DNA from: Xiashengella succiniciproducens
Lineage (GTDB): Bacteria > Bacteroidota > Bacteroidia > Bacteroidales > Marinilabiliaceae
Assembly (NCBI RefSeq): GCF_023674465.1
Contig: NZ_CP098400.1
Coordinates: forward strand, 2,880,801 to 2,944,800
DNA: 64,000 nucleotides
Reading direction: 5' to 3'
The notes under the pieces are model-generated. The model did no database searches, had not been told where the DNA came from, and worked only from the letters and a program-made list of their open reading frames with translations. This document shows, piece after piece, positions 43,896 to 53,069 of this stretch. Each line of letters starts with the position of its first letter. The first letter of the stretch is position 1. The translations under genes were made by a program, and so were the position numbers.

Positions 43896-46682
43896 ATGCC
43901 GATAAGAAAATTGATATTACTCTCAGCCCTGTTTTGGCTCGTTTCCTGCTCAACTCAAAAAAACACCTGGCTGTCAAGGAATCATAATGCCATGACTGCC
44001 CGTTACAATATTCTGTTCAACGGGGAACAAAGTTTTCAGCGCGGGGAGGAACAACTGAGACAAAATCATCAGGATCAGTTCACAAGTATTCTTCCACTTT
44101 TTCCTTATAGCGGTGATGATAAGGCCGGTGCTGTCAAAGGTGATATGGATAATGCAATTGCAAAAGGCCTTAAGGTCATACAGAAGAAAAGTATCACAGT
44201 CCGCCCCAAAGGGCGCCCTGACCGCAACAACCCCAGGCAGGTCGCATTTTACAATCAAAGAGAATTCAACAAGGTAGTAGGAAACGCATATATCCTTATC
44301 GGCAAGGCTCACCTTTTCAATCATGAATATTACGATGCCCTGACTGCCCTTGATTATGCCTTCAGGGACTTCCCCGGAAAGCCTGTGCAGTATGAAGCTC
44401 TCATATGGATGGCAAGAACACGTATCGAGATGGGGGATTTCGAAAATGCACGTATTGTCCTGGACCGTTACGATGCCCTTGGTGATGCTCCGGCAAAGTA
44501 CTATGCAGATTATATGGCAACCTATGCCGATTACCTCATCCGCTCAGGGCAGTACAACAGTGCCATTCCTTTCGTTGCGGCTGCGGCTGAAGGAGCCCGT
44601 GACAAGTGGGACAGATCCAGACGCAACTACATCCTGGCCCAGCTTTATGAAAAAGCCGGTCGCCTTGACAATGCTAAAGATGCGTACCTGAAGGTAGCCC
44701 GCTCTTCTCCAGGATATGATATGGAGGTAACAGCCCGGCTTAATGTGATGCTTCTTGAGAGTAAGCTAAACGGCAATATAGGGGAGACAGTCAGGGAATT
44801 GGATCGTATGGCCGGACAATTTAAGAACCAAGAGTACAGGGACAGAATCTATATGACAAAGGCCAGGCTTTCACTATATGGACAAGATACGCTACAAGCC
44901 CTTGTCAATCTGAGGCTGGCTGCAGGATACAACATTGGTAGCAGGGATCTCCTGGCTGAATCCTTCCTCAACATGGCTGATATATATTTCGACATCCCTG
45001 ACTACATGGCATCCTATGCATACTACGACAGTGCTCTGATAAATATCCCCCAGACTCATACCAGACTGGAACAAATCAAATTCAGACACAAGGGACTGAA
45101 GAACTTGTCGGCCCATCTTAATACTATTTATACACAGGACAGTCTGCAACGGCTGGCAGCTATGACTGATGAGGAACTAATCTCCTATCTGGAAGCATAT
45201 GTGGAGGCTGAAAAACAGTCGCGTCTCAACAAGGATATAAGTGGAGGAGGCTCAAATTATAATACAGGTTTCGATCCCCTGCTGCAAAGAAGCATGTCAT
45301 CCCAAATGTATGGTAGTCAGGACGGACGTGGTGCATGGTATTTCTACAATCCTACCATGGTCACCCTTGGTAAAATGGAGTTTGAAAGACGTTGGGGTCG
45401 CAGACCAGCTGAGGATAACTGGCGTCGCTCGGATAAGAGTGCCGTTGCAATTTCCGACTTCTCACAACCACCAGCTCTTCCAGGTGACCCGGGAGAAAGA
45501 CCGCAGGACACGCCCGGAGCAGGCACTATTCCAGACGGAGCTCTTGGACAATCTGATGAGCTACCAAGTGTAGACAGGCTCAAATCAACAATTCCCCGAT
45601 CCAAAGAGGATATTGAAGCTTCTCACAAGCTAAAAGGTGAAGCCTACTTCAAAGCAGCCCTTGTTCTGCTGGATTATTTCAATCTGCCTGAACAGGCCAT
45701 CGTGCTTCTATCTTCTCTGCTCAGCCAATACCCTGATCACGAACTTGCAGAACAGGCCTTGTTCTGGAGCTATAGGGCACAGCTTGCTGCAGATAATGAA
45801 CAACAGGCACAGACTGTGGGCTCATCATTGTTGCGACGCTTTCCAGACGGATACTATGCTCCTTTTGTGAGAGATCCTGAATATGCCACAAAGCTCTATG
45901 AGGCATCAAGGGAACTATATACTAGATACGAGGATGCATACAATGCATATAGGAGCAATGGCTTTGAAGAAGCTTTGTCCCATACATCTTACATCAGAAA
46001 GGGCAATCCAGATCCATCCCTGGAACGTAAGGCAATACTATTGTCAGCAATCAGCAACGGAAAACTGGGACAAAAGGATGGTTTTGTTAGAGACCTGAAG
46101 GAACTATCAGGAGAATATCCAGAAAGTGCTGAAGGAAAGATGGCAGGAAAATGGCTTGCAATGCTCGATGAAGGTATGCAACCGGTCGCCGGGCCTGTTG
46201 CCTATGGGGATGCAAGCGTAAGTGTTGGATTGGCCGGTACAGACGACCCTGGCTCAACTGCCTTCGGACCTCTGTATTCTTTCGAGCCATCATCCACTCA
46301 CAGCATTTTCGTAGTTGTAGATGCTGATGCCAATATCAACAGGTTGATCTTCAATTTGGCAGACTACAACTTCAATCGCTTCCTGCTTGCAGATTATGAG
46401 CTGGAGGCACATACCTTGCCAAATGGTCAAAGACTTATAAGCATAAGCTCATTCAACAATAACCGCGAAGCAATGGATTATTTCTATGCTCTTCGCTCCA
46501 ATCCCCGCCTGCTGAATGTAGGTAATATCAACAGAGCTCTGATAATGACTGCATCTGAAACCAACCTCAAGGTCCTTCTGAAAACGGGAAACCTGGAGGC
46601 ATATCAGAACTTCTTTACAGAAAATTACCTGTCGGGAAGTGGAGGTTATATAATAGATGTGTTGTACGAAACCCAAAACTAA
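43896..46682 (+). CDS. porW: SprE/PorW, T9SS-associated TPR lipoprotein
   Basis: A 928-residue lipoprotein (signal ending WLVSC, Cys at about 18) whose N-terminal pattern (STQKNTWLSRNHNAMTARYN) is typical of SprE/PorW. Tetratricopeptide-type helices follow from about 110, for example NAYILIGKAHLFNHEYYDALTAL broken over several repeats, with a disordered Gly/Pro-rich segment near 540-570. The family is needed for type IX secretion and gliding and links outer-membrane and periplasmic parts. It is followed after 42 bases by porX, an arrangement that couples a structural component with the secretion regulator. Confidence 0.9.
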   Translation: MPIRKLILLSALFWLVSCSTQKNTWLSRNHNAMTARYNILFNGEQSFQRGEEQLRQNHQDQFTSILPLFPYSGDDKAGAVKGDMDNAIAKGLKVIQKKSITVRPKGRPDRNNPRQVAFYNQREFNKVVGNAYILIGKAHLFNHEYYDALTALDYAFRDFPGKPVQYEALIWMARTRIEMGDFENARIVLDRYDALGDAPAKYYADYMATYADYLIRSGQYNSAIPFVAAAAEGARDKWDRSRRNYILAQLYEKAGRLDNAKDAYLKVARSSPGYDMEVTARLNVMLLESKLNGNIGETVRELDRMAGQFKNQEYRDRIYMTKARLSLYGQDTLQALVNLRLAAGYNIGSRDLLAESFLNMADIYFDIPDYMASYAYYDSALINIPQTHTRLEQIKFRHKGLKNLSAHLNTIYTQDSLQRLAAMTDEELISYLEAYVEAEKQSRLNKDISGGGSNYNTGFDPLLQRSMSSQMYGSQDGRGAWYFYNPTMVTLGKMEFERRWGRRPAEDNWRRSDKSAVAISDFSQPPALPGDPGERPQDTPGAGTIPDGALGQSDELPSVDRLKSTIPRSKEDIEASHKLKGEAYFKAALVLLDYFNLPEQAIVLLSSLLSQYPDHELAEQALFWSYRAQLAADNEQQAQTVGSSLLRRFPDGYYAPFVRDPEYATKLYEASRELYTRYEDAYNAYRSNGFEEALSHTSYIRKGNPDPSLERKAILLSAISNGKLGQKDGFVRDLKELSGEYPESAEGKMAGKWLAMLDEGMQPVAGPVAYGDASVSVGLAGTDDPGSTAFGPLYSFEPSSTHSIFVVVDADANINRLIFNLADYNFNRFLLADYELEAHTLPNGQRLISISSFNNNREAMDYFYALRSNPRLLNVGNINRALIMTASETNLKVLLKTGNLEAYQNFFTENYLSGSGGYIIDVLYETQN

Positions 46683-46724
46683 ACAACCCCGGTCTTCTTA
46701 GTAAAAACGAAAATCAGAAAGAGG

Positions 46725-48281
46725 ATGGAAAATATACAAAAGTACAGATTACTGTGGGTTGATGACGAAATAGACCACCTAAGGGCTCACCTTCTGTTTC
46801 TCGAAGAAAAGGGCTTTACGGTAGATACAGCAACCAACGGCAGGGATGCAATAGATATGCTTTCAGGCGGAGCATATAGTCTGGTATTCCTAGACGAAAA
46901 TATGCCGGGACTTAGCGGACTTGGAACACTGATGAGAATCAAGGAGCAGAATCCTGCGCTGCCAGTTGTGATGGTTACCAAGAGCGAGGAAGAGGAGATT
47001 ATGGATCAGGCTATTGGCAGCAAGATCGCCGATTATCTGATAAAACCGGTAAATCCAAACCAGATTCTTTCCTCAATCAAAAAGATTCTGGGTCGCCACA
47101 GCCTTGTCAGCAAAAAAGCCACTACTGATTATCAGTCTGTATTCTCAAGGATAGGAATGAGACTCAATGAGAGGCTCAACTACAATGAGTGGTATGAATT
47201 GTACAGGCAACTGGTATTCTGGGAACTTGAGCTGCAGTTTACCGACAGCTCGATGAACGAGGTACTGCTGATGCAAAAAAATGAAGCCAATAAACGCTTT
47301 GCAGTTTTTGTAAAGGAAAATTACTCCGACTGGCTCAACAGCGATGATGCACCTATGATGTCGCACACTATGATGAAGCGCAAGGTCCTGCCCATGCTCA
47401 AAAAAGGCGGACCGGTTGTAATGATAGTTATAGACAATTTCAGATTTGACCAGTGGGAGGTAATTAAAAGGGAAATAGCTCCATTCTTCAGTTTCGCAGA
47501 AGATGAGCTGTATTTCAGCATCCTTCCTACTGCTACACAGTTTGCACGTAATGCTATCTTTTCAGGTTTGCTTCCACTCAATATAGCCAGAATCAGGCCT
47601 GACCTCTGGGTTGAGGATGACGAAGAGGGAAGCAAAAACCAACATGAGGAAGAGCTAATAAAGGATTATATTGCAAGGGTTAGGGAACCTTTCAAGGTAT
47701 GGTATGAGAAAATCAACGATTCCGATTCAGGAAAGAAGCTTCTCGACAATTACAAACGCTTCAGGGAAAATGATCTGTCAGTAGTTGTGATAAACTTTAT
47801 TGACATGCTGTCGCATGCACGTACAGAACTCAAGATGATTAAGGAACTGATTACTGATGAATCATCCTTCCGTTCGCATACCCGCTCATGGTTCCTTCAC
47901 TCACCGTTGTTCGAACTCCTAAAGCGCCTTTCACAGGAGAAAGTAAAAATAATACTGACTACCGACCATGGAACCATACGAGTACAGGATCCCGTCAAGG
48001 TAGTGGGCGACAGAGCAGTAAATACCAACCTCAGGTTTAAACAGGGTAAGAACCTTGCCTATGACGACAAGTCAATCTATGAAGTCAAGAAACCCGAGCA
48101 GATCTTCCTGCCAAGGCCCAACGTTTCTACAACCTATATCTTTGCGACCGGCAATACTTTCTTTGCCTATCCCAACAACTACAATTACTATGTAAACTAT
48201 TACAAGGATACATTCCAGCATGGAGGTATTTCCATGGAAGAGATGATGGTTCCTTTTGTCGTTCTGGAGCCAAAGTCTTAG
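46725..48281 (+). CDS. porX: PorX, T9SS response regulator with PglZ domain
   Basis: 518 residues: a CheY-like receiver (1-120; acidic pair at 13-14, phospho-acceptor D57, switch K107), a helical linker (about 125-205) and a C-terminal PglZ/alkaline-phosphatase-type domain (about 225-515). Metal and catalytic positions are visible: D237 and D242 in VIDNFRFD, T271 in PTATQFARN, and TTDHG. PorX is known to regulate type IX secretion, partnered by the kinase PorY and reported to act on cyclic oligonucleotides. All key residues look intact, so it should be active. It lies 42 bases after sprE/porW, and tsaE follows closely. Confidence 0.95.
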   Translation: MENIQKYRLLWVDDEIDHLRAHLLFLEEKGFTVDTATNGRDAIDMLSGGAYSLVFLDENMPGLSGLGTLMRIKEQNPALPVVMVTKSEEEEIMDQAIGSKIADYLIKPVNPNQILSSIKKILGRHSLVSKKATTDYQSVFSRIGMRLNERLNYNEWYELYRQLVFWELELQFTDSSMNEVLLMQKNEANKRFAVFVKENYSDWLNSDDAPMMSHTMMKRKVLPMLKKGGPVVMIVIDNFRFDQWEVIKREIAPFFSFAEDELYFSILPTATQFARNAIFSGLLPLNIARIRPDLWVEDDEEGSKNQHEEELIKDYIARVREPFKVWYEKINDSDSGKKLLDNYKRFRENDLSVVVINFIDMLSHARTELKMIKELITDESSFRSHTRSWFLHSPLFELLKRLSQEKVKIILTTDHGTIRVQDPVKVVGDRAVNTNLRFKQGKNLAYDDKSIYEVKKPEQIFLPRPNVSTTYIFATGNTFFAYPNNYNYYVNYYKDTFQHGGISMEEMMVPFVVLEPKS

Positions 48282-48305
48282 TTTTACATGCTAATTATTT
48301 GAGTA

Positions 48306-48731
48306 ATGATCTTTTCGGCAAAAACACCTGAAGAACTTGGGGAGGCCGCCAGAGCTCTGGTGGCCTTGCTCGATGTACAACCGGTAGCTGCTTTCTACGG
48401 TGAGATGGGGGCAGGTAAAACAACCCTGATAAAACAGGTTTGTAGGGAACTGAAGGTGCTTGACCCTGTCAGTAGTCCTTCTTTTGCAATTATAAATGAA
48501 TACAGATGCGAAGACGGACGTCCCGTATATCACTTTGATCTGTACAGGATGAAAAAGCCTGAAGAGCTTTTTGATATAGGTGCGGATGAATACCTCTATG
48601 GGGGTGACATTTGTCTTATTGAATGGCCCGAAAAGGCAGAAGATCATATCCCATTTGAAAGGATTAACGTTAACCTCCAACTCCTTCCCGATGGTACCAG
48701 AGAGATCAGGATCAATAACACTACCCCCTGA
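48306..48731 (+). CDS. tsaE: tRNA t6A biosynthesis ATPase TsaE
   Basis: TsaE is the P-loop ATPase that drives the TsaBD cycle making threonylcarbamoyl-adenosine at tRNA position 37. The 141 residues contain Walker A GEMGAGKTT (32-40), switch SSPSFAIINEY and the Walker B-like HFDLYR and LIEWPEK blocks. Full length. It lies 24 bases after porX. Confidence 0.95.
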   Translation: MIFSAKTPEELGEAARALVALLDVQPVAAFYGEMGAGKTTLIKQVCRELKVLDPVSSPSFAIINEYRCEDGRPVYHFDLYRMKKPEELFDIGADEYLYGGDICLIEWPEKAEDHIPFERINVNLQLLPDGTREIRINNTTP

Positions 48732-48775
48732 TATGCCGGCCAGTTAATGTGCTTTTTCTAGAAAGGCATTCTTAA

Positions 48776-48783
48776 TAATTTTG
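48776..48783 (+). promoter_or_regulatory. Putative alanine dehydrogenase promoter -7 box
   Basis: TAATTTTG fits TAnnTTTG and ends 31 bases before the ATG at 48815. No clear TTG lies at proper spacing. Confidence 0.4.
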
Positions 48784-48814
48784 TATATTCGGGTAATCTA
48801 AAGACTTCAATAAC

Positions 48815-50044
48815 ATGACCAACATCGAGAAACGGGCATCTTTTATTGCAATCAGGTATACCCAGCACATCACCAGTGAAGAGATGCTTGAGGTGGGTCG
48901 GAAACAACGCTCGCTTACGATTGGGATACCTCTGGATACCGACAAATCGGAAAACAGGGTGTCGTTAACACCTCAGGGTGTGGAATTGCTTGTTGAGAAT
49001 GGCCACAAGGTTGTCATTGAGTCTGGTGTTGGTGAAAGGGCAAATTATTTTGATAGGGATTTTGCTGAAGCAGGGGCCATCGTTGCAAGTGGTAAGGATG
49101 AAGTATTCAGATCAGATATCATACTTAAAATCTCCCCTCCGACTGAGGAGGAAATAGAAATGATGACAAATGATCAGGTCATCCTCTCCTACCTTCAATT
49201 TTCAAAGCAGACCAGAGAGTCTATTGTCAAAATGATGAACAGGCGGATTAATGCAGTCGCCTATGAATTCATGCGTGATAATGAGGGTTGCTATCCTGTA
49301 ATTCAGAGCATGAGTGAAATTGAAGGTTATGCTGCTATCAGCATTGCATCCGAATACCTTAGCAAGGCACATGGAGGGAAGGGAGTATTGCTTGGTGGAA
49401 TCACCGGAGTTTCGCCCACTGAAGTTGTTATTATCGGAGCCGGCACTGCAGGCGAATTTGCTGCAAGAGCTGCACTTGGACTGGGCTGCCAGATCAAGGT
49501 GTTCGACAATTCCTATCAGAATCTCAGGGAACTTGAACGTAATCTGGGCCAGCGAGTGTTTACCTCTGTGCTGCATCCCCACGTACTTACAAAGGCATTA
49601 AAGTCTGCAGATGCCGTGGTGGCAAGTCTACGCTATTTTGAGAATGATACAGCTTTCTATATAACCTGTGAGCAGATTGAACAGATGAAACCAGGATCTG
49701 TGATAGTGGATCTTAGCATTGGCGACGGACGCTGCTTTGAATCCATGGCAGCGTCTTCTCACGATCCTGACAAACCATTTATAAACAAAAATGGTGTCAT
49801 ACACTATATGACACCAAACGTAGCTTCAAGGGTTTCACGTACCGCATCCATTGCACTAAGTAATATTATCGCACCCATTATTCTCAAAATGGCAAATGCC
49901 GGGGGTATTCACCAGCTAGTCAAGGAAGATCTGGGCGTAAGCAATGGCACCTACCTGTATAAAGGCATACTAACAAACCAATATATAGGTAACAGCCTTG
50001 GACTGCCATCCAAGGACATAGGCCTGCTACTTGCTGCTTTCTAA
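48815..50044 (+). CDS. Alanine dehydrogenase (AlaDh/PntA family)
   Basis: 409 residues of the alanine dehydrogenase / transhydrogenase-alpha fold. The N-terminal domain (about 30-170) shows IGIPLDTDKSENRVSLTP, and the NAD-binding domain has VVIIGAGTAGEFAARAA (about 205-222). The likely reaction is reversible NAD-dependent deamination of alanine to pyruvate. It carries about 30 extra residues at the N terminus compared with the classic enzyme, as is frequent in Bacteroidota. A lone gene, convergent with the NifU-like gene 7 bases away, argues against a transhydrogenase, whose partner subunits would be adjacent. Confidence 0.88.
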   Translation: MTNIEKRASFIAIRYTQHITSEEMLEVGRKQRSLTIGIPLDTDKSENRVSLTPQGVELLVENGHKVVIESGVGERANYFDRDFAEAGAIVASGKDEVFRSDIILKISPPTEEEIEMMTNDQVILSYLQFSKQTRESIVKMMNRRINAVAYEFMRDNEGCYPVIQSMSEIEGYAAISIASEYLSKAHGGKGVLLGGITGVSPTEVVIIGAGTAGEFAARAALGLGCQIKVFDNSYQNLRELERNLGQRVFTSVLHPHVLTKALKSADAVVASLRYFENDTAFYITCEQIEQMKPGSVIVDLSIGDGRCFESMAASSHDPDKPFINKNGVIHYMTPNVASRVSRTASIALSNIIAPIILKMANAGGIHQLVKEDLGVSNGTYLYKGILTNQYIGNSLGLPSKDIGLLLAAF

Positions 50045-50051
50045 GCACAAC

Positions 50052-50297
50052 TTATACTGCAACGACTTCCCTAACTACCGGAACCTTGGTTCTGATAACC
50101 ATCTCAACCCCATTGCGAAGGGTCTGCATACTCATTGGGCAACCGTCACATGCACCTATAAGCTGAACCTTCAATATCCACTCATCAGTAAGATCAATGA
50201 TGTTGATATCACCACCATCAGCCTGCAGATAAGGACGGATCTCATCCAGAGCAGCCGCCACCTCCTTCAAAACAATGTCTTTCTCGCTATTATCCAT
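50052..50297 (-). CDS. NifU-like Fe-S carrier protein
   Basis: An 81-residue single-domain protein of the NifU C-terminal type, with the cluster-binding pair C50 and C53 in GACDGCPMS. Such proteins hold and deliver Fe-S clusters in the cytosol. It lies 15 bases downstream of the Mrp gene, suggesting one transcript for two steps of Fe-S delivery. Confidence 0.93.
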   Translation of the reverse strand: MDNSEKDIVLKEVAAALDEIRPYLQADGGDINIIDLTDEWILKVQLIGACDGCPMSMQTLRNGVEMVIRTKVPVVREVVAV

Positions 50298-50312
50298 TAC
50301 TCTATACCCCTC

Positions 50313-51425
50313 TTATTTTCTGTTAACTTCAACTATTTTCGTACGTGGCAGCTGGCTGTTGCGCTTCTCAACTGCTTCAACAACTGCATCAGCTAGTTTT
50401 GAGAATGCAACTCCTGTGATACTATCAGTATTAAGCGCTGCTGGCATACCTTCATCTCCACCCTCCCTGATACTTTGTACTATCGGGATTTCTCCAAGTA
50501 GCGGTGTGCCTGTCTCCTCTGCCAGCTTCCTGCATCCTCCCTGTCCAAAAATATAGTACCTGTTCTCAGGCAGCTCAGCAGGGGTAAACCATGCCATATT
50601 CTCCACAAGTCCCAATACCGGGACATTTATCTGTTTACCCTGAAACATACTGATACCCTTGCGTGCATCAGCAAGTGCAACATCCTGAGGTGTACTTACT
50701 ACAACAGCTCCTGTCAAAGCAATTGTCTGCACTATGGTCAGGTGAATATCACCTGTGCCTGGAGGCAAGTCTATCAGCAAATAATCCAAATCACCCCACA
50801 GACCATCAGCTATCAGCTGCCTTACTGCAGAGGTTGCCATCGCCCCTCTCCATACAAGAGCATCAGTGGGATTGACAAAATATCCTATACTAAGCAGTTT
50901 TACACCATATTTCTCTACCGGGATAATCCTGTCCTTTCCATCAACCTTCTCTACATAGGGACGTGCATCTTCGGTAGCAAACATCTTAGGTACAGAAGGC
51001 CCGTAAATATCAGCATCAAGCAAACCTACACTGTATCCCTTAAGGGCAAGCGCAACCGCAAGGTTGCTGCTTACAGTAGATTTGCCAACTCCTCCCTTAC
51101 CTGATGAGATAGCTACAATATTCTTTATCCCGCTCAAAGGGGGCTCCTCGATCTTCTTTACCTGCCTTGGCTTAACCTTGACATAAATATTACCCTTGAT
51201 CTCAACACCGTCACCAATATAGGTCTCTATGGCCTTCTCGGCAGCACTTTTAATGGGACCTATCATGGGATCATTTGCGCGATCAAAAAGCAAGGAAAAA
51301 CTGATTCGCTTGCCATCAATGCGGATATCATCCTCTACCATCTCCAGGCTGACAATATCCTTGCCCTTGCCCGGGTGAACCACATGCTTGAGAGCATCAA
51401 GCACCAGCTTCGGATAAAAGCTCAT
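50313..51425 (-). CDS. Mrp/NBP35-family ATP-binding Fe-S carrier
   Basis: 370 residues: an N-terminal DUF59/MIP18-like domain (about 1-90) and a P-loop ATPase with deviant Walker A SSGKGGVGKST (108-117). Mrp/ApbC proteins carry Fe-S clusters to target enzymes. The CxxC pair usual in this family after ENM reads ENMAWFTPAELPENRYY here, so both cysteines are missing, a variation I associate with Bacteroidota Mrp; cluster binding by the classical site is thus doubtful. First gene of a pair with the NifU-like gene. Confidence 0.92.
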   Translation of the reverse strand: MSFYPKLVLDALKHVVHPGKGKDIVSLEMVEDDIRIDGKRISFSLLFDRANDPMIGPIKSAAEKAIETYIGDGVEIKGNIYVKVKPRQVKKIEEPPLSGIKNIVAISSGKGGVGKSTVSSNLAVALALKGYSVGLLDADIYGPSVPKMFATEDARPYVEKVDGKDRIIPVEKYGVKLLSIGYFVNPTDALVWRGAMATSAVRQLIADGLWGDLDYLLIDLPPGTGDIHLTIVQTIALTGAVVVSTPQDVALADARKGISMFQGKQINVPVLGLVENMAWFTPAELPENRYYIFGQGGCRKLAEETGTPLLGEIPIVQSIREGGDEGMPAALNTDSITGVAFSKLADAVVEAVEKRNSQLPRTKIVEVNRK

Positions 51426-51498
51426 GTTGTTTTATTTAAACCAATTAAAAACTGTAGCAAAAATACTAAAATAAAAACGGATAGCAATAATCTGATTA

Positions 51499-51855
51499 TT
51501 ACAGATTCGGAATCTCCTTAATTGGATCCCAGAAAAGCATCTCAAAGCACTGAACCTTGTCATCGACAACCTCAATCCCCTCCCTACGTAGCAGTTCCTC
51601 CATCGAGGTCCCCGACCTGAAGGCATGTTTTCCTGTAAGCATGCCGTTGCGGTTGACAACTCTGTGGGCCGGGACATCATCCAGTCCTGGCCCAAGATTA
51701 TTCAATGCCCAACCCACCATTCGAGCAGCACCAGGGGAACCAATTGCAACAGCAATGGCTCCATAGGAAGTTACCCTGCCCTCTGGAATCAGTCGAGCAA
51801 CCTCATATACAAGATCAAAAAAGCCCTGATCTTTGGGTTTATCCTTGCTGGTCAT
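51499..51855 (-). CDS. Alkyltransferase-like protein (Atl, MGMT fold without Cys)
   Basis: A 118-residue protein of the MGMT DNA-binding fold. The methyl-accepting cysteine of the PCHRV motif is replaced by alanine (DVPAHRVVNRNG), so it cannot repair DNA by itself. Such Atl proteins bind O6-alkylguanine and flag it for nucleotide excision repair. I start at ATG 51855 (MTSKDKPKDQGFFD), overlapping the end of trmB by 17 bases; longer starts to 51939 would run deeper into trmB. It closes a three-gene run trmB-atl behind gldH. Confidence 0.88.
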   Translation of the reverse strand: MTSKDKPKDQGFFDLVYEVARLIPEGRVTSYGAIAVAIGSPGAARMVGWALNNLGPGLDDVPAHRVVNRNGMLTGKHAFRSGTSMEELLRREGIEVVDDKVQCFEMLFWDPIKEIPNL

Positions 51856-52588
51856 CGAATGCAACTCTTCTGCCTGTGTTTCGGTAGTTGTCCCGGGGAA
51901 TATCAACCTGCGGCTCAACAAGCGTATTCTTGTTGTCAAGTCTGAAACTCAAATACTTGATTGCCATACCCTGTCCAAGGAAACGCTCCTCGTAATACGT
52001 TCTCACTGACAGTATCTCATCCTCAAACCCGGAATTGTATAGATCTGATTGATCCGTAATCATTGTCAACCCATTATGGAGCACCAGCTCACGGGTATAG
52101 ATGTACATAAAGTTACTGTCGGTTTTAAGATGGATAATACCTCCTGGCTTTAGGAATCTGGCATATAACTCTAAAAACCTGCAGGCGGTAAGACGCTTGC
52201 GTGTCTTTTGCATCTGTGGATCGGGGAAGGTCAGCCAAATCTCATCAATCTCTGATGGAGCAAAGAAAGAACCTATCATCTCTATCCTGCTTCTGATAAA
52301 AGCAGCGTTCCTTAGACCCTCTTTGTACGCAGTACTTGCTCCATTGTACATTCTTGCCCCTTTGATGTCCACCCCAATAAAATTCTTGTCCGGATATTTC
52401 CTGGCAAGCGCAACAGTATATTCTCCCCTGCCACAACCAAGTTCCAAAACAACAGGATTGGTGTTGCCAAAAAACTCAGCAGACCACCTGCCTTTTAACT
52501 TGTAATCCGTCCTGAATACTTCGCTGAAATCAGCCTGAATCACGTTGGGAAGTTTGTCCATCTCGGCAAACTTCTCCAGTTTATTCAT
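51839..52588 (-). CDS. trmB: tRNA (guanine-N7-)-methyltransferase TrmB
   Basis: TrmB methylates G46 in the variable loop of tRNAs with S-adenosylmethionine. The SAM-binding motif VVLELGCGRGEYT (near 50-60) and the TFPDPQMQKTRKRL block with its catalytic residues are present. I start at ATG 52588 (MNKLEKFAEMD, 249 residues); a TTG 12 bases upstream is possible. The C terminus extends about 20 residues beyond the core (NTLVEPQVDIPRDNYR). It lies 13 bases after gldH and overlaps the Atl gene. Confidence 0.93.
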   Translation of the reverse strand: MNKLEKFAEMDKLPNVIQADFSEVFRTDYKLKGRWSAEFFGNTNPVVLELGCGRGEYTVALARKYPDKNFIGVDIKGARMYNGASTAYKEGLRNAAFIRSRIEMIGSFFAPSEIDEIWLTFPDPQMQKTRKRLTACRFLELYARFLKPGGIIHLKTDSNFMYIYTRELVLHNGLTMITDQSDLYNSGFEDEILSVRTYYEERFLGQGMAIKYLSFRLDNKNTLVEPQVDIPRDNYRNTGRRVAFDDQQG

Positions 52589-52601
52589 CTTCCTGGCCAA
52601 A

Positions 52602-53069
52602 CTATTTCTCTGATTTGTTGATACGGAATTCCAGTTTACTTACTCCTCTGAGTTTCTCCTCTCGCATGCCTTGTCTGATTGCAAAGCGGTAATTCCCTGT
52701 GTGAGCCATTTTCACATAATCCCTGTATGAGATATTAACAACATAGTTCTTACCCTTTTTCGCACCAACCCACTTACCACTACTCTCAGCTATTATGTAG
52801 TTAAGTGTGTCAGTGAACTGACTACCATTATCACTGCTCACCTCAAGGAAGAGCCAGATATTTGAATAAGGGTAGTCATCAGTATGGGTAATAGTCATAC
52901 CGATATCAAGCAGGGAAATGGTATCGGTCAGCTCAACATCAAAATAAAGGGTGTCATTAATATCCCATCCGGTCTTGTCTATATCAATAGACTCCGAATA
53001 AATCACCCTGTCTGCACAGGAAGTGCAGACAGCAAGCAGTGCTAGCAATAAAAACCTAGTCATTACCAT
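52602..53069 (-). CDS. gldH: Gliding motility lipoprotein GldH
   Basis: A 155-residue lipoprotein (signal ending CTSC, Cys at about 18) with the GldH pattern: a Tyr-Ser-Glu start, GWDINDTLYFDVELTDT and DYPYSNIWLFLEV. GldH is required for gliding in flavobacteria and is found with T9SS genes also in non-gliding relatives. The start ATG at 53069 overlaps the end of the PSP1 gene by 14 bases; a second ATG at 53063 is equally usable. Presence in a T9SS-bearing genome fits SprA, PorW and PorX in this window. Confidence 0.9.
   Translation of the reverse strand: MVMTRFLLLALLAVCTSCADRVIYSESIDIDKTGWDINDTLYFDVELTDTISLLDIGMTITHTDDYPYSNIWLFLEVSSDNGSQFTDTLNYIIAESSGKWVGAKKGKNYVVNISYRDYVKMAHTGNYRFAIRQGMREEKLRGVSKLEFRINKSEK

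Noticed and set aside
51432-51695. Minus-strand frame of 87 codons
   Set aside because: Overlaps the Atl gene in another frame and has no recognisable features.
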